Assembly (NCBI GenBank): GCA_017961965.1 | Contig: JAGCWG010000021.1 | Location: 1-10,212, forward strand | Reading direction: 5' to 3' | Length of the DNA stretch: 10,212 bases | Source: Bacteroidaceae bacterium | GTDB taxonomy: Bacteria > Bacteroidota > Bacteroidia > Bacteroidales > Bacteroidaceae | In this document: piece after piece, positions 1-7,113 of the stretch | How positions within the stretch are numbered: position 1 is the stretch's first letter | Layout of the letters: each line of letters begins with the position of its first letter | Position numbers and translations under genes: made by a program | Notes under the pieces: model-generated | What the model saw: the letters and a program-made list of their open reading frames with translations, nothing else | What the model was told of the DNA's origin: nothing | Databases searched by the model: none

Positions 1-199
1 AAGGTTTATACACACTGTATTTATCTGAGCCTTCCGATTTGAAATTGCATATTTTGACATTGTTAGCGTTGGAACGATAATCTATCATTCCAAAGATAGT
101 GTCATTCTGATTAGTAATGATGTAACCATGTTCTGGGTTTTCTCCTGCAAAAGCGATTACGGACAATAATACGGAGAATAATAAAATAACTCTTTTCAT
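1..199 (-). CDS. Secreted protein of unknown function, N-terminal part only
   Basis: This gene is cut by the left edge; about 66 codons from the ATG at 197-199 are visible. The translation begins MKRVILLFSVLLSVIAFAG, a typical Sec signal peptide with probable cleavage near residue 18. The mature part contains GYIITNQNDTIFGMIDYR. A pattern of the type GYI-x(3-4)-(G/N)DTI-x-G-x-IDY is common at the start of secreted or outer-membrane Bacteroidota proteins of unknown role; that is recollection of a family pattern, not a search result. A TAnnTTTG element at 235-242 lies about 36 nt upstream of the start, so the gene probably has its own promoter and is not only read through from the regulator gene upstream. 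No function can be assigned from this fragment. Confidence 0.75.
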   Translation of the reverse strand, partial: MKRVILLFSVLLSVIAFAGENPEHGYIITNQNDTIFGMIDYRSNANNVKICNFKSEGSDKYSVYKP

Positions 200-234
200 T
201 TGAATTGTTAGTTATAAGATTGTAAAAACATGTG

Positions 235-242
235 CAAAGGTA
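235..242 (-). promoter_or_regulatory. -7 element for the truncated secreted-protein gene
   Basis: The minus strand reads TACCTTTG followed by CA, a perfect match to the Bacteroidota TAnnTTTG -7 consensus, 36 nt upstream of the ATG at 199. A TTG at 269-271 is 26 nt away, which is too far for a normal -33 box, so only the -7 half is convincing. Confidence 0.55.
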
Positions 243-270
243 GAAAAAAAATCGCATAATAAAGATAACA

Positions 271-343
271 AGTAAAAAGTTAATTGAAAAATTTTAATTG
301 TCGATTATACTTAACGACATAATTTTTCAATTAACTTTTTACT
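271..343 (-). terminator. Long AT-rich inverted repeat, possible terminator
   Basis: Bases 271-293 (starting agtaaaaagttaattg) are the exact reverse complement of 321-343, giving a 23-bp perfect stem. Inside it, 299-303 (tgtcg) can pair with 315-319 (cgaca). The repeat begins 22 nt after the stop codon of the TPR/AraC gene, in the position of a terminator. It has no separate U-run after the stem, is almost all A/T, and ends 28 nt before the -7 box of the next gene. It could therefore equally be an operator or a small repeat element. Confidence 0.5.
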
Positions 344-365
344 CGATAGTTTGGGGAACTATTAC

Positions 366-2078
366 CTACTGTGCCCTATACGAGCTTGGGGCGATACCGA
401 AGTGGCGTGTGAAGTTACGGTGGAATGTCACATAGCTTGCTATTCCACATTCCATTGCGATAGCTTCAATGGTGTATTCTGGATGTTCCTTGATGAGCTG
501 GGCTGCATATTCAAGGCGGAGCGCTGTGATGTACTCCTTGAAACTGTTGCCTGTGTATGCCTCAAACTTCTTGGTAAATGTTCGTTTCTGTATGTGCAGT
601 TCGTCGAGGAGTGTGTCACGGTTGAAGTTTATGTCTGTGAAGAGCTTGCGTGAGGTAAGCTCGTAGATGAAACGCTCGATGCAAGTGAGGTCTTCTGCTA
701 CGGCTGTCTCGGTTGGTGCTTCGACATTCTTCTGCTCTTCTTCTGTTTCACCATTGATATCATCATCTATATACTCAAGTTCATCGTTGAGCGATGGAAT
801 AGGGCGTTTGCCATACTTCTCGTTTTCAAGCTCAAGCACTTTCTGCTTGTACTTGATGAGTTTGTCTATATTGTGAGCCAGAGCCTGATTCTTGTGCTTG
901 ACAGTTCGATAGCGCATCACTAAGATGATAGATGAGATGATGATGGCAAGGATGATGATGCACACGATAACCATGTAGAAGCGTTGGCGTATGAGAATCT
1001 CGTCCTTTTCCTTCACCTTGTAGAGGGTGTCAAGCTCGCCACTCATATCGGAAATCTCCTCGGAGAACATGGTGAGTGCAATGGAATCCTCGTAGTTGGA
1101 AATCGTCTCCTGGCACTCGTATGCCTTCTTCCAATTGTTCTGTGCTTTATAGAATGTAAGGAGACAGTACATCTGGTCGTCCTTTGCGCCTATGTTGTCA
1201 ATGTATGTCTTGGCTGTCTTATAGTCCTCGTCGGCTATGCTCAGGAGAGCCTTGATGACCTTGTCGTCTGTCGTGATGAAGAAATTGTTTTGTTCCCTCT
1301 TTGTCATATATGTCTTTGCAGATTCCTTGAAGTTAGGAATGTCCCCCATCTCGTAGTATGCTTTACTCAAGGTGTAGTACATGTCAGGAAGGGTGTTGTT
1401 GTATTGAATTGCAATCTTTATGTTCTTGATACAGTTCTCGTAGTCACGGACATTGAGATAGTTGATGGCAAGTTGGTTGTAAATATAAGCTTTTGAGTTG
1501 CTGTTTGGGTTCTCCATCATGTCCAGACATTCCGCTGCCTTGAGGCCATATTCGATGGCTTGCTGTGGCGAGCGCCTGGCTGTGTAGTAGTAGCACATTG
1601 ACATATATCCGAAGTAGATGCCTTGAATGTCATCGTTTTCTTTTGCCTCTTTGAGTATCTCCTGTACAGTTGTTAGGGCATGGTGCCAATGGCGGTTTAT
1701 GTGGTAGAACATTACCCTTCCCAATTTCTCTGTGTAGTAGAACTGCATGGCTTTGGCTTCCTTTGCCAATGTCATTGTACGGTTGTTGTGGTAAATGTAG
1801 CTTGCAGAGTCGTTTTTCGCAAAAGCATAGTGGCTTCTTATCTGTGAAGCAAACATTTTTAGGTACTGGTTATTGAGTGTTTGAGCTTTGATGTCCATTG
1901 AGTCGGCAAATTCCAATACCCAATTATCGCCAATCCTACGATTGGCTAACATATATCGTTCATACAATTCGTTTGGAACATTCTTCCAATACTTATCTAT
2001 TTCCTCGGCATTGGCGCCGAGCACTATTGATATAAACAATAGTTGAAGTAGGACGATTTTTTTCAATAATTCTTTCAT
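366..2078 (-). CDS. TPR-repeat, membrane-spanning AraC-type transcriptional regulator
   Basis: The product has 570 residues. Residues 1-24 form a signal peptide or first membrane segment. Residues about 30-345 are helical with TPR-like spacing (for example around 150-250), consistent with a periplasmic sensor region. Residues about 367-388 (FYMVIVCIIILAIIISSIIL) are a clear transmembrane helix, and 389-425 may be a coiled-coil linker. Residues about 465-570 are an AraC/XylS helix-turn-helix domain, including RTFTKKFEAYTGNSFKEYI and the second helix pair around GIASYVTFHRNFTRHFG. The inferred layout is an external TPR sensor and a cytoplasmic DNA-binding domain on one chain, a design well known in Bacteroidota. 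The ligand and targets are not visible; the neighbouring truncated secreted-protein gene is a possible target. The ATG at 2076-2078 fits the promoter 55-85 nt upstream. Confidence 0.88.
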   Translation of the reverse strand: MKELLKKIVLLQLLFISIVLGANAEEIDKYWKNVPNELYERYMLANRRIGDNWVLEFADSMDIKAQTLNNQYLKMFASQIRSHYAFAKNDSASYIYHNNRTMTLAKEAKAMQFYYTEKLGRVMFYHINRHWHHALTTVQEILKEAKENDDIQGIYFGYMSMCYYYTARRSPQQAIEYGLKAAECLDMMENPNSNSKAYIYNQLAINYLNVRDYENCIKNIKIAIQYNNTLPDMYYTLSKAYYEMGDIPNFKESAKTYMTKREQNNFFITTDDKVIKALLSIADEDYKTAKTYIDNIGAKDDQMYCLLTFYKAQNNWKKAYECQETISNYEDSIALTMFSEEISDMSGELDTLYKVKEKDEILIRQRFYMVIVCIIILAIIISSIILVMRYRTVKHKNQALAHNIDKLIKYKQKVLELENEKYGKRPIPSLNDELEYIDDDINGETEEEQKNVEAPTETAVAEDLTCIERFIYELTSRKLFTDINFNRDTLLDELHIQKRTFTKKFEAYTGNSFKEYITALRLEYAAQLIKEHPEYTIEAIAMECGIASYVTFHRNFTRHFGIAPSSYRAQ

Positions 2079-2132
2079 CTGAGGGTACGTTTTTAGAACA
2101 GTTGTTTTTTATTCCTTGTAAGGATTTATGGA

Positions 2133-2163
2133 CAAAAATACACATATTTTCATAAAACACCAA
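2133..2163 (-). promoter_or_regulatory. Promoter of the TPR/AraC regulator gene
   Basis: On the minus strand TTG (2161-2163) is followed after 20 nt by TATTTTTG (2133-2140), a full Bacteroidota-type -33/-7 promoter. It lies 55 nt upstream of the ATG at 2078, implying a leader of roughly 45-50 nt. Confidence 0.65.
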
Positions 2164-2301
2164 TTGAAAAGAAAAAAAAATGCAATAATTCGGAAATAAG
2201 TTGTAAAATGATACTGTTTCGGACAATTTCAATAGTATTTTGTTATTATTCAATTGATATGTATGATTTTTTTATTTTTTTAATCGTTTACGCACAAAAA
2301 A

Positions 2302-2337
2302 ACTGTTCCAAATACGATTACTCGCTTTTGGAACAGT
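2302..2337 (-). terminator. Rho-independent terminator after the 60-residue peptide gene
   Basis: Bases 2302-2312 (actgttccaaa) pair perfectly with 2327-2337 (tttggaacagt), an 11-bp stem with a 14-nt loop. On the minus strand the stem is followed at once by a run of T (complement of 2296-2301). This is the textbook terminator form for minus-strand transcription arriving from the small gene that ends at 2474. The rest of 2079-2473 is AT-rich and holds only the regulator's promoter; no gene was seen there. Confidence 0.75.
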
Positions 2338-2473
2338 ATTGGGATTTTAAAAATAGATGATAGAGATAGAAAAAGCTATTATAAGTGTATTAATGAAAAT
2401 TATCTGGTTTATTACAATCTTTTGTTATTACAATCTTTGGAAAGTGGGTGCATGCGCACCACATATATTTATA

Positions 2474-2656
2474 TCAATACATTTCAGACATTACCCATTT
2501 GTTTAGGGAATCTGTGTGTGTTGTGTACGATGTTTCTTTGTTTGATTTACGATCGACTTCAACTGAAGTGTCGTTGTCTGCTACATTGTCTTCTGGTATC
2601 ATTGAGATGAGAAAGATACATGAGTAGAAGAGAAGGAAGTAAATTAAAGCTTTCAT
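2474..2656 (-). CDS. Small secreted or membrane peptide, 60 residues, function unknown
   Basis: The product starts MKALIYFLLFYSCIFLISM, a strongly hydrophobic N-terminus that would act as a signal peptide or membrane anchor. A polar tail rich in D, E, S, T and K follows (residues about 21-60). A cysteine at residue 13 after FYS is a weak lipobox candidate. Short ORFs are often spurious, but this one has a TACCTTTG -7 element about 90 nt upstream and a strong intrinsic terminator about 137 nt past its stop in the same orientation, so the transcript at least looks real. No family is recognised. It could be a small secreted peptide, or a leader ORF on a non-coding transcript. Confidence 0.5.
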   Translation of the reverse strand: MKALIYFLLFYSCIFLISMIPEDNVADNDTSVEVDRKSNKETSYTTHTDSLNKWVMSEMY

Positions 2657-2744
2657 AATAATTTGCGTTTTTTTAGTTATGGTCCTGAAGAATTATGAAC
2701 ATTTATTATTCTCTATAAGTGACCCCAATTTTGTTTAACGTATG

Positions 2745-2752
2745 CAAAGGTA
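2745..2752 (-). promoter_or_regulatory. -7 element for the 60-residue peptide gene
   Basis: The minus strand reads TACCTTTGCA, matching TAnnTTTG and identical over ten bases to the -7 region at 233-242. No good TTG or TTTG occurs 19-21 nt upstream. The start codon at 2656 is 89 nt downstream. Confidence 0.45.
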
Positions 2753-2825
2753 GTAAGTCTGGAGAAAATAACATTTCATTTTCGACCCAATATGTTTCAT
2801 TTTTGAGATTTAAAACTTTTTCATC

Positions 2826-2858
2826 GTCTCATTTTGCGTTATAAATGAAAATCGAGAC
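2826..2858. other. Hairpin in the 2657-3062 gene-free stretch
   Basis: The stretch 2657-3062 (406 bp) holds no convincing gene. It contains the -7 element at 2745-2752, this hairpin (gtctcatttt at 2826-2835 pairing with 2848-2858, one bulged C), and the terminator-like hairpin at 2967-3007. The hairpin is only tentatively functional. Confidence 0.3.
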
Positions 2859-2966
2859 ATCTGAAATCTATTTAAAGTGTCAGAAACGGAATTGCGTGTT
2901 ACATTCACACCGTTTTTGTCTCTGTTTTAACTTTCATTATGAACGCTGACGTGGTGTGATTATAAT

Positions 2967-3007
2967 AATGGCATATCAACGGCCTCTGGGGCTTATGATA
3001 TGCCATT
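2967..3007 (-). terminator. Hairpin terminator downstream of the lipocalin-like lipoprotein gene
   Basis: aatggcatatca (2967-2978) pairs perfectly with tgatatgccatt (2996-3007), a 12-bp stem. An inner gcc/ggc pairing at 2982-2984 and 2990-2992 extends it. It lies 56 nt after the stop of the minus-strand lipoprotein gene. On the minus strand it is followed by ATTATAATC; on the plus strand by gttgttttta. It may work in both directions, but the only gene reading into it is the lipoprotein gene. Confidence 0.6.
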
Positions 3008-3062
3008 GTTGTTTTTACGGAGTTATGGCAATTGCCATTTCCTAAGTTTGCTTTAGTGGTGG

Positions 3063-3608
3063 TTACTCTGCGCTAATGCTGTCTGCCTCTGCACCTGTAC
3101 GTGGCTTTGCGTAGTAGTATGTGTCAATGTAGCTTTGGTATGTTCCCCAATCGTAGTTTTCGACTTTTGTCATTGTGAACTGGTTCATGGAGTCGCCGAT
3201 ACTTCCGTAGAAGCTGGTTCTGCTCATGTGGTAGTCATAAATGACTGTGTTAAGGTAAGGTCTGTCTTCATATACCAGAGTGATGTTGCCGTCGTTGATT
3301 TCCCACTTGAAATATGAGAACTGTTCTGGAATAGGACATCCACCGGGTCTTCCGTATGTGGAAGTGAAGTAATCAATCTGATAACCTTTTCCGTGATTAG
3401 TGAATGGAGTGTTAATAAATTCGAGAACAGTGTAGTCTGCACTCCATCTCTTTGTGTGAGTGTCATTCTCATAGAACATGAAAAAGTTGCCTTCCCATGT
3501 TCCGTCAAGGTTGGATGCTTTCATCTCGTCCTTATCACATGATGTAAGCGAAAGTGCGCTTACCATTACAAATATGAGCATTTTAGCCCAAGCATAAATT
3601 GATTTCAT
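3063..3608 (-). CDS. Lipoprotein with lipocalin-like N-terminal motif
   Basis: The product has 181 residues. Residues 1-23 are a lipoprotein signal peptide ending in the lipobox LTSC, with the acylated cysteine at residue 24 followed by DKDE; charged residues after the cysteine are common in surface-exposed Bacteroidota lipoproteins. LDGTWEGNFF (about 34-43) matches the G-x-W opening strand of lipocalin-like domains common in Bacteroidota lipoproteins. The rest is rich in aromatic residues and alternating strands (for example FKWEINDGNITLVYED), consistent with a small beta-barrel. Ligand and role are unknown. It stands alone: 283 bp separate it from tatC, and a terminator-like hairpin follows it. 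No clear TAnnTTTG promoter was found upstream, where the 11-nt repeat dyad lies. Confidence 0.75.
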   Translation of the reverse strand: MKSIYAWAKMLIFVMVSALSLTSCDKDEMKASNLDGTWEGNFFMFYENDTHTKRWSADYTVLEFINTPFTNHGKGYQIDYFTSTYGRPGGCPIPEQFSYFKWEINDGNITLVYEDRPYLNTVIYDYHMSRTSFYGSIGDSMNQFTMTKVENYDWGTYQSYIDTYYYAKPRTGAEADSISAE

Positions 3609-3677
3609 TTTGTTTTAATTAAATTAATAAAAATTGTGTTTATATTTTGGAAGAATGTTTTGTTCTGAATTCCAAAC

Positions 3678-3892
3678 ATTAATTTATTCAAGTTTAGCTT
3701 GTAGTTAAATTGAAGTTAAAATGGAGTTATATAGGAAGTTAAAAAGACGTTTGATCGTTTGCGGATTATCTTGTAAAACCACTTTGCGATTGACATTCGT
3801 CTTTTTACTCCACTTTAACTACTCTTTAACTCCTTTTTAACTCCTTGCAAGTAAAGCGTCAGCTGAACTTGTGAAACTTGAATTAATTTATT
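3678..3892. repeat. Inverted arrays of 11-nt AGTTAAA repeats, MITE-like dyad
   Basis: On the plus strand AGTTAAA-type units occur at 3703, 3714, 3725 (agttata) and 3737, spaced 11, 11 and 12 nt. On the minus strand the same unit (tttaact on plus) occurs at 3803 (degenerate, ttttact), 3814, 3825 and 3836, spaced exactly 11 nt. The arms share a dyad centre near 3772.5. taaaaagacg (3740-3749) pairs with cgtcttttta (3798-3807) around a 48-nt core. Outer ends attcaagttt (3686-3695) and aaacttgaat (3874-3883) are also inverted. An 11-bp direct copy, attaatttatt, lies at 3678-3688 and 3882-3892, abutting the tatC stop codon. Function is unknown: mobile remnant, terminator pair or protein-binding array. 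Confidence 0.6.
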
Positions 3893-4632
3893 TATTCCCT
3901 CATCCTGACGATTCCGATGCTTATCTCATAGAGCAACCATATCGGTAATGCTACGATGAAGAGGGTGATGATGTCGGTAGTTGGTGTGATTACAGCTGAT
4001 ACGATGAGTATTGCAACAATAGCATGGCGACGGTACCGTGACATCCATGATGACTTGAGAAGTCCGAAGCGTGCAAGCAACCATGAGAGGACTGGTATTT
4101 CAAAGACGATACCGAATGACACGGAAAGCATCATCAGGGTGTCGATGTACGAGCTGATGGTCAACATATTGTCTATGTCCTCACTTACTTGATATTGTCC
4201 GAGGAAACGGACGGTAAGTGGGAATATGAGAAAATAGTTGACGAGCATGCCTACGAAGAACATTGCGTATGCCGCCATGGTGAGACGTATGGAGTACTTA
4301 CGCTCGTTTTCATAGAGCGCAGGAGATATGAAGCCGAACAATACATATATAATATATGGTGAGGCTGCTATCACTCCTACGCACATTGCCACCTTGATGT
4401 GGATAAGCATCTGTTCTGCCAATCCTGTATTGATGAGGTGAAGCGAGAATTGTTCTGCCCCCAACAGTTTATAGATGATGAAGTCGCTATGGCATGGTGC
4501 AAGGATGATGTCGAACAGCGGTTCTTTGAGACAGAACGCCACTACACTTGCGATTGTTACTGATGCCACGATGCGCCATAGGCATCCCCTTAGTTCGTCG
4601 AGGTGATCCCAGAACGTCAGCTCATTGCTCAT
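3892..4632 (-). CDS. tatC: Sec-independent protein translocase subunit TatC
   Basis: TatC is the multi-spanning receptor of the twin-arginine pathway. It binds the RR signal peptide of folded exported proteins and recruits TatA to form the pore in the inner membrane. The product from the ATG at 4632 is 246 residues, normal for the family. Visible family features are the N-terminal FWDHLDELR motif, [21 protein letters not shown] around the first periplasmic/cytoplasmic turn, [10 protein letters not shown], and about six hydrophobic segments. A longer reading from a TTG at 4656 would add only ARRRRKK-like residues translated from the tatA 3' end. The ATG at 4632 is preferred because it gives [15 protein letters not shown], a normal TatC start, with AGGAG about 12 nt upstream. 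It overlaps the tatA stop by 11 nt, suggesting translational coupling. Confidence 0.95.
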   Translation of the reverse strand: MSNELTFWDHLDELRGCLWRIVASVTIASVVAFCLKEPLFDIILAPCHSDFIIYKLLGAEQFSLHLINTGLAEQMLIHIKVAMCVGVIAASPYIIYVLFGFISPALYENERKYSIRLTMAAYAMFFVGMLVNYFLIFPLTVRFLGQYQVSEDIDNMLTISSYIDTLMMLSVSFGIVFEIPVLSWLLARFGLLKSSWMSRYRRHAIVAILIVSAVITPTTDIITLFIVALPIWLLYEISIGIVRMRE

Positions 4633-4786
4633 CTTCTTTCTTCTTCTCCTCGCCAACTCCGTTCATTCCGTCCTTAAAACTCTTCACTCCTTTGCCAAGT
4701 CCGTGCATGAGTTCAGGTATCTTCTTACCTCCGAAGAGGAGAAGAATTATCACGACTATTGCTATAATCTCTGTTGTTCCAATCAT
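4622..4786 (-). CDS. tatA: Sec-independent protein translocase subunit TatA
   Basis: The product has 54 residues, beginning [20 protein letters not shown]. TatA supplies the oligomeric pore-forming component of the twin-arginine translocase. The short N-terminal membrane helix (residues about 4-18), the FGGKKIPEL hinge (18-26), the amphipathic helix [17 protein letters not shown], and an acidic/basic tail (EEKKKEDEQ) are all diagnostic. Family members are usually 55-90 residues, so this is a short but complete form. No TatB-like gene is present, and Bacteroidota usually work with TatA and TatC only. It lies 59 nt after rmuC and overlaps tatC by 11 nt, so the three genes probably share a transcript. 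Confidence 0.93.
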   Translation of the reverse strand: MIGTTEIIAIVVIILLLFGGKKIPELMHGLGKGVKSFKDGMNGVGEEKKKEDEQ

Positions 4787-4845
4787 ATTGAGTCTTTTTT
4801 AAGTTACTATTAGGTGACTTTGCCGGCATCGACAAAGCGGTACGG

Positions 4846-6261
4846 TCATTGCTCTTGGCTTGTTTCTGGCTCTGATGGCAACATGGCTTCCTCCTCCACA
4901 AGTGGTATTGGATTCTTGTCGCTCTGCTTTGCACCAAGTTTGAGGAGCATATTTGCTGTGACGAGGATGCTCTGTCCCTGAGGTGCAAGTTTTTTCTCGC
5001 CATCGTCGTAAGCCTTCTGTGCGCTTTCGAGAGCCTTGCCTATGGCTTGGTAACGCTTAACGAACTGACCTACGCGGTCAATCATGTCGTTGGCAAGCTT
5101 GAATACCTTCTCGTGGTTCTGTGCCTGAGCTATCTGTGTCCACGTGAGGTTAATGATGCGAAGTGCGGCAAAGAGTGTCTGCTCGTCGGCTATGAACACA
5201 TTCTTCTCCATTGCCTTACGCCATAGATCGGGTTGTGCGTTGAGAGCCGTCCACAGGGCACCTGTGTTTGGCACGAACATGATTACATAATCCATCTTCA
5301 CCTTTGGTGCCTGTATGTAACCTGCATAATCTTTCTCGGACAGTTCCTTAACGTGTTTGTTTATGCTCTCTATATGTGCCTTTAATGCTCGCTGACGTTC
5401 TTCCTCTGTCTCGGCGTTCACGTAATCCATGTAGTCGGACATTGACACCTTAGAGTCGATGATGACTTCTCGCTTCTGGTCGAGGTGCATGATGATGTCT
5501 GGACGCATTGAGCTTCGCTCTTCTGTCTTGACGACATTACCCTTGGCATCTCGTATGACGGCTTGTGTCTCGTAGTGGACGCCCTTGGTCAGTCCTTGTG
5601 ACTGTAGTATCTCGTCGAGAACCGTCTCGCCCCAGTCGCCTTGCATCTTTGTGCCGTGTTTGAACAGGCGTGCAAGTTCGTCCGCGCTCATCTTGGCAGC
5701 CTCGCTTTGGCGCATCATGTGTTCGATACTAACCTTCATCTCGCTGCTCATTGCAGTTTGCTTCTCGGTTGTGTCGTTCATCGCCTGCTTCATCTTGTCG
5801 ATGGTCTCACGAAGAGGGTTGACAATCTGTCCGAGTGTCTCGTTGCTCGAATCGGCAAAGTCCTTCTGACGTTCCTTGAGCATCGTCTCTGTGGCAGCTT
5901 TCATCTCTGCAGTCACTTTGGCAATTGTCTCGTCAAAGCGTACCTGCTGTTCGTGCATAGCCTCAGCATGATGCTTCTCGTTTGCCTCCTTTAACTGGCA
6001 GATGGTCTGTTCGTATTGTGCCTTTGTATCTTCAAGAATCTTTTGGAATCGTTCTCTTTCAGCATTAACCATTATTTCTGTTTGGTTCTTCGCTTCTTCC
6101 AGTTCCTTGCGGAGACTCTGCGCTTCCCACTCATATTTATCCCTCTCTGATGTCAGTAGCTTGACCTCCTGAGTGAGCGACTGTATAGATGCCTCCTGCT
6201 TTTCCTTTTCCTCGACAAGACGTTTGTTGTCATTATCAAGCATTGCCATCTGTGACATCAC
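4846..6261 (-). CDS. rmuC: RmuC-family DNA recombination protein, start codon uncertain
   Basis: RmuC proteins have a membrane anchor, a long coiled coil and a nuclease-like domain; in Escherichia coli rmuC loss raises inversion at short inverted repeats. Here residues about 8-190 (numbered from GTG at 6261) form a Glu/Lys/Gln-rich coiled coil. The conserved RmuC domain follows: GDWGETVLDEILQSQGL (208-224), RPDIIMHL (253-260), VIIDSKVSMSDY (266-277; the PD and DSK residues fit a PD-(D/E)XK-like core), and FVPNTGALW. The C-terminus is a variable acidic tail. The frame stays open upstream to 6369 and encodes a membrane helix, SIIISISCIIAGAIIGYLFF, expected for the family. No ATG, GTG or TTG precedes it, so the protein either starts at a rare codon such as ATT (6330 or 6333) or has lost its anchor. 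It is the first gene of rmuC-tatA-tatC. Confidence 0.9.
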   Translation of the reverse strand: MMSQMAMLDNDNKRLVEEKEKQEASIQSLTQEVKLLTSERDKYEWEAQSLRKELEEAKNQTEIMVNAERERFQKILEDTKAQYEQTICQLKEANEKHHAEAMHEQQVRFDETIAKVTAEMKAATETMLKERQKDFADSSNETLGQIVNPLRETIDKMKQAMNDTTEKQTAMSSEMKVSIEHMMRQSEAAKMSADELARLFKHGTKMQGDWGETVLDEILQSQGLTKGVHYETQAVIRDAKGNVVKTEERSSMRPDIIMHLDQKREVIIDSKVSMSDYMDYVNAETEEERQRALKAHIESINKHVKELSEKDYAGYIQAPKVKMDYVIMFVPNTGALWTALNAQPDLWRKAMEKNVFIADEQTLFAALRIINLTWTQIAQAQNHEKVFKLANDMIDRVGQFVKRYQAIGKALESAQKAYDDGEKKLAPQGQSILVTANMLLKLGAKQSDKNPIPLVEEEAMLPSEPETSQEQ

Positions 6262-6366
6262 AGATGTGTTCTTGCTCTTGAAAAACAGATAGCCTATTAT
6301 AGCTCCTGCTATGATACATGATATGGAAATAATGATTGATTCTAAAAGAGTTAGTTTATAAGCAGA

Positions 6367-6403
6367 CCCTCACCCCATCCCTCCCCCTTTATGGGGAGGG
6401 TGA
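6367..6403. repeat. GC-rich REP-like hairpin upstream of rmuC
   Basis: ccctcccc (6379-6386) pairs perfectly with ggggaggg (6393-6400) around a 6-nt loop, preceded by ccctcaccccat. It is far richer in GC than its surroundings and resembles dispersed REP-type hairpins of the CCCTCACCCC...GGGGAGGG kind. It sits directly against the in-frame stop (6370-6372) that closes the upstream reading frame of rmuC. It may therefore have replaced the original start region, or may act as a processing or attenuation hairpin between the nitroreductase gene and rmuC. A second, weaker hairpin (acggtc/gaccgt, 6455-6471) lies in the same gap. Confidence 0.5.
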
Positions 6404-6495
6404 CTAATGCAAGAGGAGAGTAGTCTTTTTATGATAAATCTTAATTACTTTCCTACGGTCAGTGAGACCGTTTCGCTTAGTTCTTAATTCTAAAT

Positions 6496-7044
6496 TTACT
6501 TCACCCACACTACATAGTCGGCTTTGCGTGGTGACTGAGGTTTGAGGGCATCGTCAGCGGCATAACCCACGATGCAGTTTCCTATACCCTCATATTCGCC
6601 GTCGAGTCCAAGGTCACGGAGCAGTTGCTTGCCTTCTTCCGTCTCGAATGTCTCCTTGGCACGATGAATCCAACATGAACCAAGACCAAGGCTGTTGGCT
6701 GCAATCATCATGTTTTCCATTACAAGCGAACCGTCATACACCCTTGTGCCCACCTCTTTCTTGGCAAGTACAACGAGTACAACAGGTGCACCATAGAATG
6801 GGTCGGAATGACCAGACGAAGTATGCATGCCATTGCGGATAACCACGTCGAGGTTCATCCTGCTAAGACGGTCACGCATCTCCTTGTTTGTGATGGCAAG
6901 GATAACTGCCGCCTGCTTGTTCATTCCGCTCGGAGCGTATGTACCTGCGGTAACTATTTGTTCTACAAGTTCCATCTCCACTGGTTTGTCTTTGTATTTC
7001 TTCACGCTTCTGCGTGTGATGATGTCCTTTATCGTATTATTCAT
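6496..7044 (-). CDS. Nitroreductase-family flavoprotein
   Basis: The product has 182 residues, a normal length for the short nitroreductase subgroup. These are FMN-dependent, usually dimeric oxidoreductases that pass electrons from NAD(P)H to nitro compounds, quinones or unidentified substrates in the cytoplasm. The N-terminal motif DIITRRSVKKYKDKPV (7-22) holds the Arg/Ser residues that contact FMN phosphate. APSGMNKQ (37-44) is the second FMN-site motif, and MENMMIAANSLGLGSCWIHR (109-128) is the conserved core helix followed by the GSCWI strand. The substrate cannot be inferred. It has a strong promoter upstream, diverging from the outer-membrane protein gene. Read-through into rmuC across the 235-nt gap is possible but the gap contains two hairpins. 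Confidence 0.9.
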   Translation of the reverse strand: MNNTIKDIITRRSVKKYKDKPVEMELVEQIVTAGTYAPSGMNKQAAVILAITNKEMRDRLSRMNLDVVIRNGMHTSSGHSDPFYGAPVVLVVLAKKEVGTRVYDGSLVMENMMIAANSLGLGSCWIHRAKETFETEEGKQLLRDLGLDGEYEGIGNCIVGYAADDALKPQSPRKADYVVWVK

Positions 7045-7066
7045 GATTGGATAAATGTTTTGCGTG

Positions 7067-7097
7067 CAAATGTAGTAATATTATTTTATTATGCAAA
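7067..7097 (-). promoter_or_regulatory. Promoter of the nitroreductase gene
   Basis: The minus strand reads TTTG (7094-7097), 19 nt, then TACATTTG (7067-7074), 23 nt upstream of the start codon. Both boxes match the Bacteroidota consensus. Its -33 box lies 16 nt from that of the oppositely directed promoter at 7114-7144. Confidence 0.7.
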
Positions 7098-7113
7098 AAA
7101 ACTTCGGCTTTTC

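Noticed and set aside
984..1496. 170-codon plus-strand open frame
   Set aside because: It lies wholly antisense to the well-supported TPR/AraC gene, has a Leu/Val/Cys-rich shadow composition and no promoter.
1993..2253. 86-codon minus-strand open frame over the start of the regulator gene
   Set aside because: It overlaps the regulator promoter and its coding start in another frame and shows no recognisable protein features.
2845..2949. 34-codon plus-strand ORF (MKIETSEIYL...)
   Set aside because: It has no promoter, no clear ribosome site, and a composition not distinguishable from random sequence.
271..3892. CRISPR array
   Set aside because: The repeats seen are either single inverted repeats or 11-nt tandem units without spacers; no cas gene is present.
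4633..4656. N-terminal extension of TatC from a TTG codon
   Set aside because: It adds only a basic run read from the tatA 3' end; the ATG at 4632 gives the normal TatC start.
4787..4845. Possible hairpin in the rmuC-tatA gap (ctttg...caaag)
   Set aside because: The stem is interrupted and short, with no T-run; it is more likely an ordinary intergenic spacer.
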